Source: Gemmatimonadota bacterium (GTDB lineage: Bacteria; Gemmatimonadota; Gemmatimonadetes; Longimicrobiales; Gaopeijiaceae). Taken from it: a DNA stretch of 64,000 nucleotides. Below are positions 49,512 through 58,969 of the stretch, one piece after another. The stretch is from positions 41,317 to 105,316 of the forward strand of contig JAJDXM010000037.1 of the NCBI GenBank assembly GCA_022823225.1, written 5' to 3'. A model generated the notes under the pieces. It searched no databases, was not told the origin of the DNA, and worked only from the letters and a program-made list of their open reading frames with translations. The stretch's first letter is position 1. Each line of letters begins with the position of its first letter. The position numbers were made by a program, and so were the translations under genes.

Positions 49512-50974
49512 GACGCGGGAAGGGCAGGATACCCGCCGCGGGCGGGCTCGTTCTGATCATCGACGATGTGCGCCCGCTGGCAGAGCAGTACGCCTACGAC
49601 ATCGCTCGGCTGGGCGGCTTCGAGACCCGGGTCGCTTCCGGTGGCGCGGAGGGACTCGAGCTTCTCACGCGCGAGGTGGTCGATTGCGTGATTCTGGACC
49701 TGGAAATGCCGGGCCTCGACGGCTTTGACGTGCTCCGGGCCATGGACCACCGTGAGATCGACGTCCCGGTGATCGTCTACACGGGGACGGGCAGCTTCGA
49801 CCGGTGCGTGGAGGCGATTCGCCTGGGCGCGTTCAGCTTCATCGACAAGGCGGAGCCGATGGAGCGCGTGGTCCACGAGGTGCGGCTCGCGTTGCGTCAG
49901 ACGGAGCTGAAGGAGCGCCTGGGCGAGTTCGAGAACCGCGCATCCGCGGCCTCGCCGCTGGTTGGCGAGAGTGAAGCCATGGTCCGCCTGCGGGGGGCGA
50001 TCGCGCGGTTGGCGGATATCCCGAGCCCGGTGCTGGTTCTGGGCGAGAGCGGCACCGGCAAGGAGTTGGTCGCGCGGGAACTGCACCTGCGCAGCGCCCG
50101 CCGCGGCGAGGCCTTCGTCGCCGTCAACTGCGGCGGCATCTCGGAGGGCCTGGTCGACAGCGACCTCTTCGGTCATGAGAAGGGCGCGTTCACCGGGGCG
50201 GTCAAGGCGCGCCGGGGCGCTTTCGAGCGGGCGACCGCGGGCACACTGTTCCTGGACGAGATCGGTGAGCTCCCGCCGGCTGTGCAGGCGCGGCTGCTCC
50301 GCGTCCTCGAAGGCGGTGAGGTGGTGCGCGTCGGCGGCGAGCAGCCGATTGCGGTGGGAACAAGGATCGTCGCGGCCACGCACCGCGACCTCGACGACGA
50401 GGCCGGAAGGGGTGCCTTCCGCCAGGATCTGCTCTTCCGCCTCAACGTTCACGTCATCGAGGTTCCGCCGCTCAGGGAGCGCGGCGACGACATCGTCCTC
50501 CTCGCCGAGCACTTCGCCGCCGCGCTGGCCCCGCAGCTGGGGCGGTCGCCGCGGCGCGTGTCGGAGTCGGCCCTGAGCGAACTGCGCAGCCGGCGCTGGG
50601 AGCGCAACAACGTTCGCGAGCTGCGCAACACCATCGAGCGGATGATCATCGCCTCGGACGGCCCGGCTCTGGATGCCGCACACCTTCCAGCCGACCTGGG
50701 ACGCGGGCGTGCCCGCGTGGAACAGTTCGCCGTGCCGAACCAGCCCGAGGCGGCCCGGACCCACGCCCCTGCACCCGGGCCCGGTTCCCGCCCTTCGCCG
50801 GGGGCCTCCCCCGCGAGCTTCCAGGAGCAGAAGCGCGCCGCAGAGCGCCGGATCATCATCGAGGCCCTCGAGGCGCACGGCTGGAAGATCGGAAGGACCG
50901 CCCAGGCGCTCGGGCTCGCGGACCACTCCAGTCTGATCAAGATCATGAATCGCCTGGGGGTCCGCCGGCCCTGA
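49508..50974 (+). CDS. Sigma54-dependent response regulator (NtrC family)
   Basis: A 488-residue regulator with a receiver domain (acidic pair near 18-19 and phospho-Asp64 in VILDLEMPG), a AAA+ sigma54-interaction domain and a Fis-type helix-turn-helix at the end (HGWKIGRTAQALGLADHSSL). The AAA+ domain shows Walker A GESGTGKE, the sigma54-contacting loop GAFTGA and Walker B TLFLDEIGELP. ATG 49508 overlaps the kinase stop. A Pro/Ala linker (about 415-440) sits before the HTH. It should activate sigma54 promoters, and a good candidate lies just downstream. Confidence 0.95.
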   Translation: MRRGKGRIPAAGGLVLIIDDVRPLAEQYAYDIARLGGFETRVASGGAEGLELLTREVVDCVILDLEMPGLDGFDVLRAMDHREIDVPVIVYTGTGSFDRCVEAIRLGAFSFIDKAEPMERVVHEVRLALRQTELKERLGEFENRASAASPLVGESEAMVRLRGAIARLADIPSPVLVLGESGTGKELVARELHLRSARRGEAFVAVNCGGISEGLVDSDLFGHEKGAFTGAVKARRGAFERATAGTLFLDEIGELPPAVQARLLRVLEGGEVVRVGGEQPIAVGTRIVAATHRDLDDEAGRGAFRQDLLFRLNVHVIEVPPLRERGDDIVLLAEHFAAALAPQLGRSPRRVSESALSELRSRRWERNNVRELRNTIERMIIASDGPALDAAHLPADLGRGRARVEQFAVPNQPEAARTHAPAPGPGSRPSPGASPASFQEQKRAAERRIIIEALEAHGWKIGRTAQALGLADHSSLIKIMNRLGVRRP

Positions 50975-51027
50975 GGCCTGCGCAGGCTCCCCCTCCGTGG
51001 CCACCTCTCCACGGCTCCGAGGGGACT

Positions 51028-51160
51028 TCGTGTCCATTTGGCCACGACGACCCGGGCTACGCTCTGCCCGGCATCCCGCGTCGAACACGTCCAAATCTCT
51101 GCCTCGCAATCACTTGAGGAAAGGCGAACGAATCCCGTGAGCTTTGGCCCGCCTGTTGCC
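51028..51160 (+). promoter_or_regulatory. Sigma54 (-24/-12) promoter with an upstream dyad
   Basis: TTGGCCCGCCTGTTGCC at 51144-51160 has GG at 51146-51147 and GC at 51158-51159 with exactly ten bases between, the sigma54 spacing. It starts about 90 bases before the TPR lipoprotein ATG. A near-perfect dyad, TCGTGTCC-ATTT-GGCCACGA at 51028-51047, lies about 100 bases upstream, where an NtrC-type enhancer site is expected. The activator gene ends 170 bases before. The 276-bp gap has no gene. Confidence 0.6.
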
Positions 51161-51250
51161 CGTCTATCGGCGCAACAGAAACGGCCCCGTGTCAGGCGGA
51201 AGGGGACCGAGCCCGTTCCGCCGCCGGGGCCCCAGGCCGAGGAGGCCACG

Positions 51251-52294
51251 ATGGAAAGCAGGACAACTGGAAGGGACCGCTCGGAGCGCGTGCTGCGCTG
51301 GATCGCAATGGCGCTGGCATTGGCATGTTTCGTTGCGGCGGGCGCGTGCGGGGAAGACGCTCCCCCCACGCCGAACGAGGACTTCGGCGACTGGGTGTAT
51401 GCGACCGGGGAAGACTCCGGGCCGGACACGCGCGCGGGGACGACAACCGAAGACGCCGAGGTCGAGACCGCCACCGCCGGGACACCGGACACCGCCGTGA
51501 TCGAGGACGCAGCCCCGCGCGTCGTCACGTACAACGAGGCGGAGGCGGTCTTCCGCGAGGGACGGTACGGAGAGGCCATGGACCTCTTCAGCTCCTACCT
51601 GGCAGAGAACCCCGGCACCGCGTGGGGCCACTACATGCTTGGACTCTCGGCGTTGAAGGCGGGCCACCTGGACATCGCGGAAACCCATCTGTTGCAGTCG
51701 GTGGAACTCGCGCCCCAACACGCGAAGGGGCGGGTCAACCTGGCGCGCGTGCTCATCGAGACGGGAAGGCCCGGAGAGGCGATGGAACACGCCGCGGCCG
51801 CCGAGGAGATCGACCCGGCCTCGACTGCCGCAAAGCGGGTGCTCGCCCGGGCCAGGGCTGAAGACGGCGACTGGTCGGGCGCGGTGGACAAGTACGACGA
51901 CGCACTCTGGCTGGACGCCGAGGACGTCTGGTCGCTGAACAACCTGGGATACCTGTTCATCGAGCGGGGGCGGTACGATGACGCGATCGGCCCCCTGGCC
52001 CTGGCGGTACAGCTCGATTCCACGAATGCCACGGCCCTGAACAACTACGGAAGCGCCCTGGAGGGTTCGGGGTTCCCGGCAGCGGCGCTTGCCGCCTTCA
52101 GGTCCGCGGCGCGGATCGTGCCGGACGGCAAGGCGGCGGCGAGCGCTGCGCGCCTGACCGAACAGGTGCCGCCGGGCGCCACGCCCGAGGTGACCACAAC
52201 CGAGCTGGCGGAGGCCTATCGCGAACAGCTGTTGATCGGGTCGTCACCGCGCGGCGACACGGCAGCGCGGCTCTTCTCCGCCGTCCGCCGTTGA
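51251..52294 (+). CDS. TPR-repeat lipoprotein, probable sigma54 target
   Basis: A 347-residue protein starting at ATG 51251 (GGAGG upstream) with a lipoprotein leader ending AAGAC. An acidic, Thr-rich linker (about 40-85) precedes five or so tetratricopeptide units (about 95-280), recognisable from AEAVFREGRYGEAMDLF, NLARVLIETGRPGEAMEHA and LNNLGYLFIERGRYDDA. TPRs serve protein docking, so it may be an envelope scaffold made when the sigma54 system is on. Its partner is unknown; the next gene is an ABC exporter 175 bases on. Confidence 0.85.
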   Translation: MESRTTGRDRSERVLRWIAMALALACFVAAGACGEDAPPTPNEDFGDWVYATGEDSGPDTRAGTTTEDAEVETATAGTPDTAVIEDAAPRVVTYNEAEAVFREGRYGEAMDLFSSYLAENPGTAWGHYMLGLSALKAGHLDIAETHLLQSVELAPQHAKGRVNLARVLIETGRPGEAMEHAAAAEEIDPASTAAKRVLARARAEDGDWSGAVDKYDDALWLDAEDVWSLNNLGYLFIERGRYDDAIGPLALAVQLDSTNATALNNYGSALEGSGFPAAALAAFRSAARIVPDGKAAASAARLTEQVPPGATPEVTTTELAEAYREQLLIGSSPRGDTAARLFSAVRR

Positions 52295-52469
52295 AGACCC
52301 GGACGCCTTGGCGTCCCGCCCGCGCCGGGCTACCCTTCGAGTTCGCCGGCCAGCAGCCTGTGGACTGGCTTCGCCCCTTCCGGTTCAAGGCGATCCAGCC
52401 ACGGGCTGCTGGTGTCTTTGAGGCCCCGGGACGGAACACTCGACCAGGAGAACGAGGCGGGCAGGAACG

Positions 52470-54281
<1,812 letters not shown>

Positions 54282-54287
54282 GGGCCC

Positions 54288-55463
54288 GTGGACGCAAAGC
54301 GCTCCGACTCCGACCGGGAGGCGGGCTTCGAAGTCGGAGACGACTTCCGCCGCTTTTCGCAGAAGGACGACATCTTCTGCCGCTCGTTCTGGGACCCCGA
54401 GGTGCGTTCGGACCGTTCGGACATGTTCTACGAGACCTACCGCACGCCCAGGATGACGTGGCGGCCGGTCGACGGGTTCACACAGCGCGACTACGCCCTG
54501 CGCAACGCATCGTGGCATGTGACCGACATCTTCGCGGAGCTGAAGGGCGGCGAGGACCGGCGCGAGGGCTTCCTCGATCCATACACGGTCGGCCGCGATG
54601 GGCCGGGCAGCGCGGCAGCGGTGGAATCGCCCGGGGAGGCGGCGCGGCAGGTGAAGCACGCGGCGCGCGCGCTGGGCGCGGACCTGGTCGGGATCACCGG
54701 CTGCGACGAGCGCTGGATGTATACGCACGCCTACAGCCGCGAAACGGAGACCGAAAAGCCCCAGGAGGTCCCCGCCGGGCTCGGGAACGTGATCGTCATC
54801 GCGCAATCGATGGATCGTGAGCTGTTGCGCACGGCCCCGTCGGCGCTGAGCGGTGCCGCAACCGGTGCGACCTACTCCCGCGACACGATCGTGCTGCTGG
54901 CGATCGAACAGTACATCACGAACCTGGGATACCGCGCACTGGCAAGCATGAACGACTCGGCGCTGGTCATCCCCCTGGCGATCAAGGCGGGTCTGGGGGA
55001 ATACGGACGCCACGGCCTGCTCATCACGCGCGACTTCGGCCCCAGGGTGCGCCTCGGCAAGGTCTTCACCGACATGCCGCTCGCGCACGACCGCCCGGTC
55101 CGCTTCGGCGTGAAGGAAACCTGCGACATCTGCCGCGCCTGCACCGACGCGTGTCCGGCAAAGGCGATCGCGGATGCCGAACCGTCCACGCTGGTCCACA
55201 ACCGCTCCAACATCCGGGGCATTCGCAAATGGACCACCGACGCGGAGCGGTGTTTCCGATTCTGGGCCAACCAGAACACCGATTGCGCGATCTGCGTGCG
55301 GGTCTGCCCGTACAATCGGGACTTCGGGCGCAGGGGAAGCCGGGCGTGGAGATGGCTTGCGGGGACGAGATTGCGGCGGCTGGCGCTGTGGCTCGACCGG
55401 AAGAGCGGCCGGGGACGCCGTCTGGCGCCATCGCGCTGGTGGAAAGCGGCCTCGCAGGGCTAA
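54288..55463 (+). CDS. Reductive dehalogenase-like iron-sulfur protein without Tat signal
   Basis: A 391-residue protein with the C-terminal pair of 4Fe-4S sites of the reductive dehalogenase family: CDICRACTDACP (Cys279, 282, 285, 289) and a second set with Cys322, 333, 336 and 340 (CAICVRVCP). The segment GLGEYGRHGLLITRDFGPRVRL is strongly like RdhA proteins, and the preceding region would hold a corrinoid. Unlike respiratory RdhA it has no Tat signal and no membrane-anchor gene beside it, so it is probably cytoplasmic, as in the catabolic type. The GTG start is six bases after the exporter. Substrate unknown; a QueG-like role is less likely. Confidence 0.8.
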   Translation: MDAKRSDSDREAGFEVGDDFRRFSQKDDIFCRSFWDPEVRSDRSDMFYETYRTPRMTWRPVDGFTQRDYALRNASWHVTDIFAELKGGEDRREGFLDPYTVGRDGPGSAAAVESPGEAARQVKHAARALGADLVGITGCDERWMYTHAYSRETETEKPQEVPAGLGNVIVIAQSMDRELLRTAPSALSGAATGATYSRDTIVLLAIEQYITNLGYRALASMNDSALVIPLAIKAGLGEYGRHGLLITRDFGPRVRLGKVFTDMPLAHDRPVRFGVKETCDICRACTDACPAKAIADAEPSTLVHNRSNIRGIRKWTTDAERCFRFWANQNTDCAICVRVCPYNRDFGRRGSRAWRWLAGTRLRRLALWLDRKSGRGRRLAPSRWWKAASQG

Positions 55464-55512
55464 TATTGCCGGGAGCAGGCCTCGGAACGACCCGTGACAA
55501 GGAGCGATGGAG

Positions 55513-56118
55513 ATGACGAGATCACTGCTGTCCACAGCCATGATCGTGGCGCTGGCCCTGCCCGCATGCGCGGGCGAGGAAGCCGGCCAGGAAATGACCG
55601 ATCTCGAGGCCGCCCAAACATCTGAGGCGATGACGGAGATCAGCGAGGCGGCAGCCGCGTCGACGGTCCAGTCGGAGTTGCTGGCCGACCTGTCGCAGTT
55701 GCGCGAAAAGTACGTCGATCTCGCCCAGGCCGTGCCCGAGTCGGACTACGGCTGGCGCCCGGCCGACGGGGTCCGGTCGGTTTCCGAGGTGTTCATGCAT
55801 GTCGCCGCGGCAAACGTGGGCATCGCGATGCGCGCTCTCGAGGCCGAGGCGCCCGAGGGGGCCGACTGGTACACCATGGATGCCGAGTCGATCACCGACA
55901 AGGCGACGGTGGTTGGAGCGGTGGGAATGTCGTTCGGCTACCTGGCGGAGCGGATCGGCGAGATCTCCGAGGAGCGGATGATGGGGGCGGTTGACGTCTT
56001 CGGGCTGTCGACCGTGAGGGCCGCGATGACCTTCACGCTGGCGCACGCGCACGAGCACCTGGGGCAGTCCATCGCGTACGCCCGGGTCAACGGGGTGACC
56101 CCACCCTGGTCGATGTGA
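55513..56118 (+). CDS. DinB-like putative metal-binding lipoprotein
   Basis: A 201-residue protein. ATG 55513 is chosen because it sits eight bases after AAGGAG; ATG 55507 is also in frame. The leader MTRSLLSTAMIVALALPAC has a lipobox. The mature domain is the four-helix DinB/YfiT fold with His in VFMHVAAAN and a late HAHEHLGQSIAY, possible metal ligands. Its role is unknown. Its stop overlaps the next gene, so the two lipoproteins are coupled. Confidence 0.78.
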   Translation: MTRSLLSTAMIVALALPACAGEEAGQEMTDLEAAQTSEAMTEISEAAAASTVQSELLADLSQLREKYVDLAQAVPESDYGWRPADGVRSVSEVFMHVAAANVGIAMRALEAEAPEGADWYTMDAESITDKATVVGAVGMSFGYLAERIGEISEERMMGAVDVFGLSTVRAAMTFTLAHAHEHLGQSIAYARVNGVTPPWSM

Positions 56119-57764
56119 TGACGGTGTCCACGGGCGCCACCCCGGCCGCGCTCCTCCTCGCCGTGGCGGCGGCCTGTTCGCCCGGGGATCCGCCGGTGGC
56201 GGAGCTTGACGGCCAGTACGAGGACCTGGTGGAGCTGTTCCGCGAGTGGCGCGAGTTCGAGGCCCCCGCCTTCGTGAATGGAGTTCCGGACTATTCGGAG
56301 GGCACCATGGCACTCCAGCACGCCATGCTGCCGGCGATGAGGGCGCGCCTCGACGCCCTGAAACACGAGAATTGGCCGGTTTCCAGGCAGATCGACTGGC
56401 ACCTGGTGCGCGCCGAGATGAATGGGCTCGACTTCGATCACCGGGTACGCCGCCCGTGGGCCCGCGACCCTGCCTTCTACGTGATGATCCACGCCGCCCA
56501 GAGCGACGTGCCGGCACATGAGGGCGCGGTCGTCCACGGCTGGATCGATCTGTGGACATACGAGTATCCCCTGTCGCCGGAGGACGCGCAGGAGCTGGCC
56601 GGGAGGATCGCCGCGATCCCCGGAGTATTGGAGCAGGCGCGGACAAACCTCACCGGCGAGGCACACGACCTCTGGGTTGCGGGTCTCCGCTCCTACCGCG
56701 CGCAATCTCGCGACCTGGCCACCCTTGCCGAACGCGTCGCCGGGACGAGCGAGGCGCTGGACGCCGCCATCACCGCGGCAGGGATGGCCACCGACGAGTT
56801 TCACGACTGGCTGGAGGGCGAAGCCGGGCTGCGCCGTGCCCCGTCGGGGATCGGCAGGGACAACTACACCTGGTACATGCGGAACGTCCACCTCGTCCCC
56901 TTCTCCTGGGAGGAGCAGGTGACGCTCATGCGCCGTGAACTCGCACGGGCGCACTCGGCGCTGCGACTCGAAGAGCATCGCAACCGGGGACTGCCCGAGC
57001 TGACGCGCATCGAGACCGCGGAGGAGTACGACCGGCGGCTCAACGAATCGGTGACCGAATACATCACCTTCCTGGAGGAGAACGAAATCCAGCGCGTCGA
57101 GCCGTGGATGGACGCGGCGCTGCGCGCGAAGAACGGCAGCTTCACCCCTGCAGGACCGAACGAGATCCGCAACTTCTTCCAGGAGATCAACTACCGCGAC
57201 CCCGTGGTGCTCAGGACGCATTTGCACCACTGGATCGAGCTCGCCACGATGGTCGAGGAGCCGCACGCGAGTCCGATCCGCAGCGTGCCGCTGCTCTACA
57301 ACATCTGGGATGCCCGTTCCGAGGGGTTGGCCACGGGCATGGAAGAGATGATGATGCACGCCGGGCTGTTCGCGGACAAACCCAGGTCACGCGAGCTCGT
57401 GTGGATCATGCTCGCTCAGCGTGCGGCGCGTGCGCTCAGTGGTCTCTACCTGCACGGCAACGTCTTCGACATGGAGGAGGCGGTCGCGCACGCCACCGAG
57501 TGGACTCCGCGCGGCTGGCTCCCGGATGCGGCGCTGGTGCGCAGCGAGCAACACCTCTACCTGAGGCAACCCGGCTACGGAACGAGCTATCTTACCGGGA
57601 AGGTCGAGATCGAGGAGCTGATGGGGGAGTGGGCGCTGCGGGAGGGGGAGTCTTTCACCCTGAAACGGTTCTTTGACGACTTCTTCGCCTCCGGAGTCAT
57701 ACCCGTGGTGTTGACGCGATGGGAGATGACAGGCAACATTGAAGAGTTGCTGATCGAGCGCTGA
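56115..57764 (+). CDS. DUF885-family lipoprotein (peptidase-like)
   Basis: A 549-residue helical protein starting at GTG 56115 (or ATG 56118) in overlap with the preceding stop. It has a lipoprotein leader ending AVAAAC. The body is like the DUF885 group, with His-rich helices HLHHWIELATMVEE and EEMMMHAGLF and terminal WEMTGN. DUF885 proteins are related in fold to helical zinc carboxypeptidases, but the standard HExxH is not evident here, so activity is uncertain. Likely anchored in the periplasm or on the surface. Confidence 0.75.
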   Translation: MMTVSTGATPAALLLAVAAACSPGDPPVAELDGQYEDLVELFREWREFEAPAFVNGVPDYSEGTMALQHAMLPAMRARLDALKHENWPVSRQIDWHLVRAEMNGLDFDHRVRRPWARDPAFYVMIHAAQSDVPAHEGAVVHGWIDLWTYEYPLSPEDAQELAGRIAAIPGVLEQARTNLTGEAHDLWVAGLRSYRAQSRDLATLAERVAGTSEALDAAITAAGMATDEFHDWLEGEAGLRRAPSGIGRDNYTWYMRNVHLVPFSWEEQVTLMRRELARAHSALRLEEHRNRGLPELTRIETAEEYDRRLNESVTEYITFLEENEIQRVEPWMDAALRAKNGSFTPAGPNEIRNFFQEINYRDPVVLRTHLHHWIELATMVEEPHASPIRSVPLLYNIWDARSEGLATGMEEMMMHAGLFADKPRSRELVWIMLAQRAARALSGLYLHGNVFDMEEAVAHATEWTPRGWLPDAALVRSEQHLYLRQPGYGTSYLTGKVEIEELMGEWALREGESFTLKRFFDDFFASGVIPVVLTRWEMTGNIEELLIER

Positions 57765-57774
57765 CGATTGCGCT

Positions 57775-57820
57775 ACGTTCAATAAAAGGTACACCGGGAA
57801 GCCACACGTTCAATCAAAGG
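57775..57820. promoter_or_regulatory. Direct repeat operator candidate before the HisC-like/TonB-receptor pair
   Basis: ACGTTCAATAAAAGG at 57775-57789 recurs as ACGTTCAATCAAAGG at 57806-57820, one mismatch in 15 and a 31-base period, about three helical turns. It ends ten bases before the start codon at 57830, and its last bases supply an AAAGGGGG ribosome site. A dimeric repressor or activator binding one face of the DNA would fit. Confidence 0.5.
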
Positions 57821-57829
57821 GGGAATCGC

Positions 57830-58969
57830 ATGCGGCGACGCGACTTCATTCGGGCGGGGACCGTTTCGGGAATCGTGGCGGGAACCGGAGCCTTCGGCGC
57901 CGCGTCCGACCCGCTGGCGGCATTGGTGCGCGGACCCGGACGCAGGACCCGCAGTGGCGAGGTGCGCCTCAATTCGAACGAGAATCCGCTGGGTATCGCT
58001 CCGGCGGCCAGGGAGGCGCTCGTCGACGCGATCACCCTCGCCAACCGGTATCCATCCGCCCAGAACGCGGCGATGGTGTCGCAACTGGCCGCCGCGCACG
58101 ACGTCGGCGACGACCAGGTGGTGCTGGGCACCGGTTCGGCGGAGGTGCTGCAGATGGCCGTGCAGGCCTTCGCCGCGCCGCGCGCCAGGCTTGTGATGGC
58201 CGATCCGACCTACGAGGCGGTGACCAACTACCAGCGCACGGAGGCCTACGAGCTGATCAAGGTGCCGCTCACCAGCGACCACGAACACGACCTCGACCGC
58301 ATGAGGGAGGCGGCCGAGGGATCGGGACATCCCGCGCTGGTCTATCTTTGCAACCCCAACAACCCGACCGCGACGATCACTCCCAGCGCCGCGATCGACG
58401 CCTGGATCGCCGACGCGCCGCCACACGTCTTCTTCCTCTCGGATGAAGCGTACATCGAATACGTCGAAGACGACCGCATGTGGAGCTCCCTCCAGTGGAT
58501 CGAGAGCAAGCGCAACGTGCTGGTGGTCAAGACCTTCTCCAAGATCTACGCGCTCGCGGGACTTCGCCTGGGCTACGGAATCGCCCACCCCGACACGGCC
58601 GCGCGCCTGCGCGACTTCGCCTCGAGGAACAACGTCAACCAGCTCGCCATCGCGGCGGCGGGCGCGTCGTACGGCGACGAGGGGCTGATCATGAAGAGCC
58701 GCGAAGTGAACCGGCAATCGCGCGAGATGACCGAGGCCACTCTGGACGAACTCGACCTCCAGCGGATGCCCACGCACGCCAATTTCCTGATGCACCGGAT
58801 CAACGGCGATTTGGCCACGTATCGGAACAGGATGGCCGAAGCGGGGTTTCTGGTAGGAAGGGACTTCCCCCCCAAGCTAGATTGGAATCGGCTCTCGTTC
58901 GGCCTTCCCGAGGACATGGGCCGCTTCTGTGACACCCTGCGGGACTTCCGCAAGAAAGGATGGATCTGA
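57830..58969 (+). CDS. Tat-exported HisC-like aminotransferase
   Basis: A 379-residue class I/II PLP enzyme most like histidinol-phosphate aminotransferase. NPNNPT is at 175-180, the ring-binding Asp205 is in SDEAYIEY and the Schiff-base Lys238 in KTFSKIYALAGLRLGYG. The N terminus is a twin-arginine signal (MRRRDFIRAGTVSGIVAGTG), so it is exported folded with its cofactor, which is unusual for this family. Mature enzyme begins near RSGEVRLNSNENPLG. The stop overlaps the TonB-receptor start by one base. It may process an amino acid taken up by that receptor; this is inferred. Confidence 0.85.
   Translation: MRRRDFIRAGTVSGIVAGTGAFGAASDPLAALVRGPGRRTRSGEVRLNSNENPLGIAPAAREALVDAITLANRYPSAQNAAMVSQLAAAHDVGDDQVVLGTGSAEVLQMAVQAFAAPRARLVMADPTYEAVTNYQRTEAYELIKVPLTSDHEHDLDRMREAAEGSGHPALVYLCNPNNPTATITPSAAIDAWIADAPPHVFFLSDEAYIEYVEDDRMWSSLQWIESKRNVLVVKTFSKIYALAGLRLGYGIAHPDTAARLRDFASRNNVNQLAIAAAGASYGDEGLIMKSREVNRQSREMTEATLDELDLQRMPTHANFLMHRINGDLATYRNRMAEAGFLVGRDFPPKLDWNRLSFGLPEDMGRFCDTLRDFRKKGWI

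Noticed and set aside
52427..52450. A sequence resembling the right end of the MITE (GGGACGGAACACT)
   Set aside because: Similar over only 13 bases with one mismatch, and no matching left end nearby, so chance similarity is likely.
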